From CAYZQH01 sp050300015 (GTDB lineage: Bacteria > Pseudomonadota > Gammaproteobacteria > Pseudomonadales > Cellvibrionaceae), in NCBI GenBank assembly GCA_050300015.1, contig JBNKWZ010000016.1, positions 62,001-126,000 on the forward strand: a DNA stretch of 64,000 nt, in the 5' to 3' direction. The notes under the pieces are model-generated. The model was not told the DNA's origin and did not search any database. It saw nothing but the letters and a program-made list of their open reading frames with translations. How positions within the stretch are numbered: the stretch's first letter is position 1; every line of letters starts with the position of its first letter. Positions 58,361-64,000 of the stretch are shown here, piece by piece. A program made the position numbers and the translations under genes.

Positions 58361-59004
58361 GGGGCTACAGTATCAAGAGGGGTGTCGTCATTCGGAGGGC
58401 TTAACCAGTCTGTTAGGGTTTGTTCGAGTGTTTTGAGGCCATCGCCTTTTAACGAGGAAAACACTTGAATACTGACGTTGTGGTTGAGGCCCAGAGTGTC
58501 GAGCTGCTTTTGCACTTGAAACAACGTGGTTTTGGCAGGGCCACGTTTGAGTTTGTCGCCCTTGGTGAGCAAAATGTGAACCGGCATGGCTACACTGATA
58601 CACCAGCCGAGCATCATGGTGTCGAATTCCTGTAGAGGGTGGCGAATGTCCATGAGTAACACCAGGCCTACTAAACTTTGGCGTTCTTGCAGGTACTCGG
58701 AAAGGTTGGCTTGCCACTGTAACTTGGTGGCCATGGGGACTTTGGCGTAGCCGTAACCGGGTAAGTCCACTAGGCGCATATCTTCTCTGCCCAAAGTAAA
58801 ATAATTAATCAATTGTGTGCGGCCAGGGGTTTTACTGGTGCGCGCGAGCTTGCTGTTTTGAGTGAGGCAGTTGATGGCGCTGCTCTTACCTGCATTAGAG
58901 CGCCCCGCAAAGGCCACTTCTAAGCCGTTTTCGGCGGGGCATTCGCGTAGACTGGGGGCGCTGGTTAAAAAGTGTGCTTGACGAAAGTTGATTGTTGTTG
59001 ACAT
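58357..59004 (-). CDS. engB: Ribosome biogenesis GTPase EngB/YihA
   Basis: The 215-residue protein is a TRAFAC GTPase with G1 GRSNAGKSS, G3 DLPGYG and G4 TKGD. EngB (YihA, YsxC) helps assemble the 50S ribosomal subunit and is essential in many bacteria. Length and motif spacing are as expected. It is alone on its strand, between the epimerase gene and cytochrome c4. Confidence 0.96.
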   Translation of the reverse strand: MSTTINFRQAHFLTSAPSLRECPAENGLEVAFAGRSNAGKSSAINCLTQNSKLARTSKTPGRTQLINYFTLGREDMRLVDLPGYGYAKVPMATKLQWQANLSEYLQERQSLVGLVLLMDIRHPLQEFDTMMLGWCISVAMPVHILLTKGDKLKRGPAKTTLFQVQKQLDTLGLNHNVSIQVFSSLKGDGLKTLEQTLTDWLSPPNDDTPLDTVAP

Positions 59005-59156
59005 ATCCGCTTGGGTTTCTTTTCAAAGGGTGAGTTATCCACCGTGAGCGTATATAATGCCAGCCCATTATCGCCCTGGCTAATCATCCCTACAGAAGGT
59101 GTCCCACGCCCGGGTTGCGCAACGAATCAAACACTGTGACAACATTAGGACAATCC

Positions 59157-59804
59157 ATGAAAAACCAATTTTGTAAATTGTTGATGGCATTGGGGCTCAG
59201 CATGGCAACGTCGTGGGCATTCGCGGGTGATGCTGCCAAGGGCGAGGCTCTGGTGGGTGTCTGTGCGGCGTGCCACGGCGCCGATGGCAATAGCGCCGCA
59301 CCCAATTTCCCTTCTTTGGCGGGGCTCGGCGAAAAGTATTTATTGAAGCAATTGAACGATATTCAATCGGGCAAACGCAAAGTTGTGGAAATGACCGGGT
59401 TGTTGAATAGCCTTTCGGCAGACGACCTCGCTAACATCGCGGCGTTTTTCGATAGCAAGCCCCTGCAATTGACTGGCGCTAAACCCCTCACGGTTCAACT
59501 GAACTCTTCCGAGCAGGTGGACGGCTTGGTACTGGGCGAAAAACTCTACCGCGGCGGGAATTTGGAGACTGGCGTTCCGGCCTGTAGCGGTTGTCACTCG
59601 CCACGCGGCTTGGGCAACGAGCCCGCTGGATACCCACGCTTGAGCGGTCAGCGCGCTCAATACATTGAAAAACAGCTGCGCGATTTTCGTGCAGGCAATC
59701 GAGCCAACGATGGTGATGAGGCCAAAACAATGCGTAAAGTGGCCGAGCATATGTCTGACGCTGAGATTCTTTCTGTTTCCAACTACATTGCCGGTTTGAA
59801 GTAA
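59157..59804 (+). CDS. Di-haem cytochrome c4
   Basis: The 215-residue protein has a signal peptide (ATSWAFAGDA, cleavage near residue 22) and two class-I cytochrome domains with CAACH (about residue 35) and CSGCH (about 143), each followed by a distal methionine region (MTGLLNSLS and MRKVAEHMSD). Cytochrome c4 is a periplasmic electron donor to terminal oxidases. I chose the ATG at 59157 because AGGAC lies ahead and the signal peptide then has normal length. A 12-base hairpin follows and dsbA comes next. Confidence 0.94.
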   Translation: MKNQFCKLLMALGLSMATSWAFAGDAAKGEALVGVCAACHGADGNSAAPNFPSLAGLGEKYLLKQLNDIQSGKRKVVEMTGLLNSLSADDLANIAAFFDSKPLQLTGAKPLTVQLNSSEQVDGLVLGEKLYRGGNLETGVPACSGCHSPRGLGNEPAGYPRLSGQRAQYIEKQLRDFRAGNRANDGDEAKTMRKVAEHMSDAEILSVSNYIAGLK

Positions 59805-59811
59805 CCCTTGC

Positions 59812-59842
59812 GTGTGACCCGCTCGGCAGCAGCGGGTCACAC
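59812..59842 (+). terminator. Strong hairpin between cytochrome c4 and dsbA
   Basis: GTGTGACCCGCT and AGCGGGTCACAC form a 12-base perfect stem with a seven-base loop. There is no T-run after it, so it may slow transcription or stabilise the upstream mRNA rather than terminate fully; dsbA may still be cotranscribed. Confidence 0.5.
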
Positions 59843-59901
59843 GGGGAACTCTTCTCTGTGCGAGAACTCCAACCCCTCGAATAACTCATAAGGAGATTTG
59901 C

Positions 59902-60549
59902 ATGCGTTACATTGCAATGGTCTTTGCATTGGTTTTACCGCTTTTGGCCTGTGCAGAAGACACTGCCCAGTTTAAAGAAGGCGAACATTACACGGTTATC
60001 GCCGGTCAACCAGAGCCCGCCAAGAAATCTGGCAAGATTATGGTGGAAGAATTATTTTGGTATGGGTGCGGGCATTGCTACGCATTTGAGCCTTTGATTC
60101 AGGCTTGGCAAAAAAATATGCCAGAAGATGTAAAGTTTTCAGGCTCACCTGCCATTTGGCGGGACGCCATGGCGGTACACGCCAAGCTCTATTACACCGC
60201 AAAGTCCCTGGGTGTGTACGAGACGCTCCACCCTGTTTTCTTCGACACTTTGAAGAAGTCCCACAATCCAGGCGTGACACTGATACAGCCTGAAGAGATC
60301 TCCAAGGTGGTGTCCAAACATGGCGTCGACGGTGATTTGTTCGTCAAAACCATGGATTCCTTTGCCGTGAATTCACAAGTACAGCAAGCCATGGCCCGTC
60401 AAAAAACTTATAGAATTTCCGGCACACCGGAGCTGGTCGTCGGTGGCTATTATTTGGTGTCGTCGTCAAAGGCTGGTAGCCATAAGAAAATGCTTGAGGT
60501 GGTGGACTTCCTGATTGAAAAAATCCGCAAAGAGCGCAGTGGCGCCTAA
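59902..60549 (+). CDS. dsbA: Thiol:disulfide oxidoreductase DsbA
   Basis: DsbA introduces disulphide bonds into secreted proteins in the periplasm. The 215-residue protein has a signal peptide (LVLPLLACA, cleavage near residue 18), the active-site motif WYGCGHCYAFEP at about residues 53-64, and the cis-proline segment ISGTPELVVGGYYLV near 174. Note that LLAC resembles a lipobox, but the usual location is periplasmic. AGGAG precedes the ATG. It lies downstream of cytochrome c4, a common pairing. Confidence 0.95.
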   Translation: MRYIAMVFALVLPLLACAEDTAQFKEGEHYTVIAGQPEPAKKSGKIMVEELFWYGCGHCYAFEPLIQAWQKNMPEDVKFSGSPAIWRDAMAVHAKLYYTAKSLGVYETLHPVFFDTLKKSHNPGVTLIQPEEISKVVSKHGVDGDLFVKTMDSFAVNSQVQQAMARQKTYRISGTPELVVGGYYLVSSSKAGSHKKMLEVVDFLIEKIRKERSGA

Positions 60550-60578
60550 AGTTCGCACAGCCACATCATCCAAAAAGG

Positions 60579-60600
60579 CCGGCCCAGCGCCGGTTTTTTT
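60579..60600 (+). terminator. Rho-independent terminator after dsbA
   Basis: CCGGC-CCAGC-GCCGG with seven T after it follows the dsbA stop codon by 30 bases. On the minus strand it follows comM and is preceded by A, so it can also act there. Confidence 0.85.
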
Positions 60601-62092
60601 ATGCGCCGCGGTCCAGTACACGGTAGCCCAAGGCTTCGCTGATGTGCGCTACCCCTAGGGCATCGCAATCATTCAAATCCGCTAGTGTGCGCGCCACCCG
60701 TAACACGCGATCATAGGCGCGGGCCGATAAGTTTAACTTTTTGATGGCCGTCTCCAGCAATTGCTTCGAGGCCGGATCCAGGGCGCAATACCGATTGAGA
60801 TCTTGGCTTTTCAGGGTTGCGTTGGAGTAGCCCTGGCGCGCCAGTTGCCGTGCTTTGGCGTCGCAAACGCGCGCGCGAATGGTGGCACTGGCCTCGCCTG
60901 TGGGTTGGCGTTGTAACTCTGAAAGCGGCAGCGGGTTAACCCCTACATGCAAATCAATACGGTCCAATAAAGGACCCGAAATTTTTTGACGATAGCGCGC
61001 AATGGCGCCAGGGGCACAGTGGCAGCGGCCACTGATGTCGCCGTAGTAACCACAGGGGCAGGGGTTCATGGCTGCCACCAGCTGAAATTTGGCCGGGTAA
61101 GTCACCTGTGCACTGGCCCGTGAAAGATGTATCACGCCGCTTTCCATGGGCTCGCGCAAAACCTCAATCACGTGGCGAGGGTATTCTGGCAGTTCATCTA
61201 AAAAGAGAGTGCCGCAATGAGCTAAAGAGATTTCACCGGGCTTGGGGTTAGAGCCACCGCCGACCATGGCAACGGCCGAGGCGGTGTGATGAGGGCTGCG
61301 ATGGGGGCGCGTGAAAGATGTGACCACTTCGGTCTGCAGCAATGACTGAATACAGGCAATTTCCAAAAGCTCGGCGTTGGTTAAAGGGGGCATGATCGAC
61401 CCAAGCCGTTGCGCGAGCATGGATTTGCCCGTACCGGGTGGACCGAATAGCAAGATATTATGGCCACCGGCTGCAGCCACTTCTAAGGCGCGCTTGACCT
61501 GAAGTTGGCCTTTGACGTCAGCAAAATCGCCAAAATGTTGGTCGGTATCAACGGCGACGTTTGGTGGGCGAGGCAAGGTGTCTTGTTGATGTAAGTGGGC
61601 GCATACGTTGAGTAGGTGCTCTGCTATGTGCATATTGACATCGGTACATAAACCTAAGGCCTTGGCGTTGCCGTGAGGCGCAATCAAGGTACGATGGTCG
61701 CGACCACAGGCAACGGCGGTGGACAAGGCGCCTCGCACGGGGCGGATGGCCCCCGATAAGGCAAGTTCCCCTAAAAATTCGTAATCCTTTAGGGCATCTT
61801 TTGGGATTTGGTCCGAGGCCGCCAATATGCCTAAAGCAATGGCCAAGTCATAGCGCCCTCCCTCTTTGGGTAAATCAGCGGGCGCTAGGTTGACGGTAAT
61901 GCGTTTTTGAGGGAATTCAAAATGGCTGTTAAGCAGTGCACTGCGTACTCGGTCCTTGGCTTCCTTCACTGCGGTTTCAGGTAGGCCCACCACAGTAAAG
62001 CCGGGCAGTCCACCGGCAAGGTGTGTCTCCACGGTGACCAGTGGCGCATCAATGCCCAATAGGGCGCGGGTAAAAACGGTAGAGAGGCTCAT
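60599..62092 (-). CDS. comM: ComM/YifB family Mg-chelatase-like AAA+ protein
   Basis: The 497-residue protein is a YifB/ComM AAA+ ATPase: an N-terminal Lon-protease-like domain (about 1-170), a Walker A GPPGTGKSMLAQR, Walker B LFLDELPEY, a CxxGYYG-type zinc site (CPCGYYGD...CHCAPG) and the C-terminal Mg-chelatase domain with SGPLLDRIDLHV. ComM is a branch-migration helicase that aids natural transformation in Vibrio and relatives. The stop overlaps the dsbA terminator. It is transcribed alone. Confidence 0.95.
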   Translation of the reverse strand: MSLSTVFTRALLGIDAPLVTVETHLAGGLPGFTVVGLPETAVKEAKDRVRSALLNSHFEFPQKRITVNLAPADLPKEGGRYDLAIALGILAASDQIPKDALKDYEFLGELALSGAIRPVRGALSTAVACGRDHRTLIAPHGNAKALGLCTDVNMHIAEHLLNVCAHLHQQDTLPRPPNVAVDTDQHFGDFADVKGQLQVKRALEVAAAGGHNILLFGPPGTGKSMLAQRLGSIMPPLTNAELLEIACIQSLLQTEVVTSFTRPHRSPHHTASAVAMVGGGSNPKPGEISLAHCGTLFLDELPEYPRHVIEVLREPMESGVIHLSRASAQVTYPAKFQLVAAMNPCPCGYYGDISGRCHCAPGAIARYRQKISGPLLDRIDLHVGVNPLPLSELQRQPTGEASATIRARVCDAKARQLARQGYSNATLKSQDLNRYCALDPASKQLLETAIKKLNLSARAYDRVLRVARTLADLNDCDALGVAHISEALGYRVLDRGA

Positions 62093-62200
62093 AACACATC
62101 CTTGTGCTGTGGTTTTTCCCCATTTTGACTCAAATGAACCGGCAATACCAGAGGGTTGACTGCCTCAATACTCCAGCATTCATTGTGATGTGTCTGGTGT

Positions 62201-62395
62201 CTATGGCCGCCAATGGATTGTTATATCGATGTGGCCGTTTGGTGTGAATACCTTACCAGGAAGGGTGTTGTGCTCAAAATGAATGGTCAGGAAGCTCGGG
62301 TGCTGTGCCATTTTCCGAGCATGGGTAGAAGCCAATGGGGCTGAATCCGGTTCGCCTGCAAAACTTAAATGAACACGGTCAGGATAGGGTTTATT
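62201..62395 (-). other. Open frame of 64 codons without a start, possibly a gene fragment
   Basis: On the minus strand, just after the rsmE end, a frame is open from 62395 to a TAG at 62201, with NKPYPDRVHLSFAGEPDSAP at its start and FTPNGHIDITIHWRP at its end. There is no good start codon with a ribosome site near its beginning; an ATG at 62311 would give 36 residues. I do not recognise it. It could be a decayed gene fragment or chance. The stretch 62093-62390 otherwise shows nothing. Confidence 0.3.
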
Positions 62396-63131
62396 TTAAA
62401 GCAACGCCCAAATCACCCCACAGCCATTGTACTAGGCTGATGGCCGCAATGGGGGCGGTTTCGGTGCGCAACACGCGCGGGCCCAGAGTCAGGGGCTGAT
62501 ATTGGGCGTCCAGGGCATGCGCTATCTCACCTTCTGATAATCCGCCTTCCGGCCCTATCAGTAACGTTACGCTTTTGGGGGTAAGGCCTTGACTCAGGGG
62601 GCGCTCGCTGCGGTGGTGCAGCACAAACTTGAGGGATGAAGTATCGTTTTGGATAAAGCTTGAAAGCGGGGTTAGGGGGTTGAGTTGCGGTAAGCGATTG
62701 CGCTGACATTGCTCGCAGGCGCTCGCCAACAAGCTCTGCCAGTGTCCCGTTTTTTTGGCCAATCGTTCGCCTTGTAGTTTCACTTCAGTACGTTCGGTGA
62801 TCAGTGGGGTGATCTGTGTGATACCAAGTTCTGTGGCCTTTTGTAAAACCCACTCAAACCGCTCGCCGCGCGATAAGCCAATGGCCAAATGGGCGGCCAA
62901 TGGAGACTCACGAGTAATGTCATGTTTCTCTTGAACATGAATGACAGCGCTCTTCTTATGGGCGTGTTGCAACTCTGCGCTGTATTCAGCACCATCGTTG
63001 CAAAATGCGATCAGCGGCCGGCCCTCGCTAAGGCGCAGAACGTTGCACAAGTAATGGCTTGTTTGCGTGTTGAGTGTAACGTCTTGCCCTGCGACCAGGG
63101 GCGTTTCGATATAGACTCTCGGAATTCTCAC
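62391..63131 (-). CDS. rsmE: 16S rRNA (uracil-1498-N3)-methyltransferase
   Basis: RsmE methylates U1498 of 16S rRNA. The 246-residue protein has an N-terminal PUA-like region (MRIPRVYIETPLVAGQDVTLN, from the GTG) and the SPOUT knot with LLIGPEGGLSEGEIAHAL and LRTETAPIAAISLVQW, as in RsmE. The GTG at 63131 is chosen by family length; the metF stop TGA overlaps it in GTGA, so the two genes are coupled. Longer upstream frame overlaps metF and is not used. Confidence 0.95.
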   Translation of the reverse strand: MRIPRVYIETPLVAGQDVTLNTQTSHYLCNVLRLSEGRPLIAFCNDGAEYSAELQHAHKKSAVIHVQEKHDITRESPLAAHLAIGLSRGERFEWVLQKATELGITQITPLITERTEVKLQGERLAKKTGHWQSLLASACEQCQRNRLPQLNPLTPLSSFIQNDTSSLKFVLHHRSERPLSQGLTPKSVTLLIGPEGGLSEGEIAHALDAQYQPLTLGPRVLRTETAPIAAISLVQWLWGDLGVALK

Positions 63132-63979
63132 GTGTTTGTATCTAGTCCCAAATTGGCCACCAATGTCGCTGTGGGCTCCACTTGATTCATGGTGTAAAAG
63201 TGTAAGCCGGGTGCGCCGTTTTCCAGCAGGGTATCGCACAGCTCGGTCACCAAGTCCAAACCAAAGGCTTTAATGCTGTCGCTGTCGTCGCCAAAGGCCT
63301 CTAAGCGCTTGCGCACCCAGCGTGGAATTTCGGCACCACAAGCGTCGCTAAAGCGCGATAGATTGGTGAAATTAGTAATGGGCATGATGCCGGGGTAAAT
63401 GGGTTGCGTAATACCCAAAGCCAAACATTGTTCCATAAAGTAAAAATAGGCATCAGGGTTAAAAAAGTATTGCGTAATGCCCGAGTTTGCGCCCGCGTCA
63501 AACTTCCCTTTTAAGTAGGTGATGTCTTGCAGGTAGTTTTTGGCTTCTGGGTGAATCTCTGGGTAGGCGGCGACCTCTAAATGAAAGGCCTCACCAAAAT
63601 GCTCCCGAATAAAGGCCACCAATTCGTTGGCGTAAACCATATTGTAAGCACCGCCCATGCCGCTTGGGCGGTCACCTCGCAAGGCCACAATACGGTTTAT
63701 GCCGAGGGCTTGGTAGTCCTGTAAAAGGGTTAACATGGTCGCTTCTTCATCGCCACCAAAGGACAGATGAGGTGCCACGTTGAGCCCTTCTTGTTTCATT
63801 TGCGCGACTATGTTGCGGGTGTTGTCGCGCGTGGACCCACCGGCACCATAGGTGACCGAAAAAAACTCGGGGGCATATTGATTAAGCGCTTGGCGCACGG
63901 CCACCAATTTTTCTCGTCCCGCTTCGGTTTTTGGGGGGAAAAACTCGAAGCTTAAACGAGGTGTTGTTGACTCTGACAT
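63128..63979 (-). CDS. metF: 5,10-methylenetetrahydrofolate reductase
   Basis: MetF reduces methylene-tetrahydrofolate to methyl-tetrahydrofolate for methionine synthesis, using FAD. The 283-residue protein has the TIM-barrel start LSFEFFPPKTEAGREKL and FSVTYGAGGSTRD, the FAD-binding segment ALRGDRPSG and the catalytic-region YFFNPDAYF. An AGGAAC sequence precedes the ATG. Its stop overlaps the rsmE start. The upstream region leaves the window; a SAH riboswitch or ahcY cannot be seen. Confidence 0.96.
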   Translation of the reverse strand: MSESTTPRLSFEFFPPKTEAGREKLVAVRQALNQYAPEFFSVTYGAGGSTRDNTRNIVAQMKQEGLNVAPHLSFGGDEEATMLTLLQDYQALGINRIVALRGDRPSGMGGAYNMVYANELVAFIREHFGEAFHLEVAAYPEIHPEAKNYLQDITYLKGKFDAGANSGITQYFFNPDAYFYFMEQCLALGITQPIYPGIMPITNFTNLSRFSDACGAEIPRWVRKRLEAFGDDSDSIKAFGLDLVTELCDTLLENGAPGLHFYTMNQVEPTATLVANLGLDTNT

Positions 63980-64000
63980 AAAACGTTCCTAAGTCACACG

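Overview
The window looks like chromosome of a free-living marine or polysaccharide-degrading gammaproteobacterium, most likely of the Cellvibrionaceae type. The hints are the hemC-hemD-hemX-hemY order, a DUF6316 protein, secreted lipoproteins with very long poly-serine linkers and a carbohydrate-binding-module-like domain, OxyR next to RecG, and a PhoB/PhoR pair beside UbiA. This placement is an inference from gene content; no rRNA or other phylogenetic marker is present. I found no tRNA, rRNA, CRISPR array, prophage or intact transposase.

Layout. 1-3718: end of hemC, then hemD, hemX and hemY (tetrapyrrole synthesis). 3771-8354: DUF6316 and DUF3301 proteins, an orphan ParA-like ATPase, and a YdeP-type molybdopterin oxidoreductase. 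8441-14139: an unknown protein, a Kef-type antiporter, YchJ, a VWA lipoprotein, and an unknown gene interrupted by an in-frame TGA. 14635-22800: three large secreted lipoproteins that share a C-terminal domain, followed by a putative outer-membrane barrel. I regard this as the best candidate for an undescribed surface system. 22797-30988: PAP2-like protein, GNAT-like protein, phoR, phoB, ubiA, HU, a dicarboxylate/amino-acid symporter, an atypical response regulator and an AIG2-like protein. 30985-34341: a compact DUF3570/DUF4266/TlpA/two-outer-membrane-protein cluster. 34527-43434: a divergent pair of units encoding an HzsA-like haem lipoprotein on one side and two c-type haem proteins plus a Tat-type DUF1501-like protein on the other. 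43828-52564: MarR/HpaR-type regulator, a 1445-residue hybrid sensor kinase, a TauE/SafE permease and an M16 peptidase. 52666-63979: YbaK-HDOD fusion, recG, oxyR, an SDR epimerase, engB, cytochrome c4, dsbA, comM, rsmE and metF, all ordinary core genes.

Three copies of a small non-coding element with inverted ends (a MITE, 227-273 bp, ends near GGAACCTCTGATTAAGTCC, CTAG at the insertion point) sit at 5777, 26706 and 54111. Two of them abut gene ends: one provides the stop codon of ubiA and one starts right at the stop codon of the parA-like gene. Several palindromes and one repeated CRP-like site lie upstream of accessory genes.

Many starts were moved inward from the longest open frame because a Shine-Dalgarno sequence, a signal peptide or the usual family length supports a later codon. 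These choices are stated per gene.
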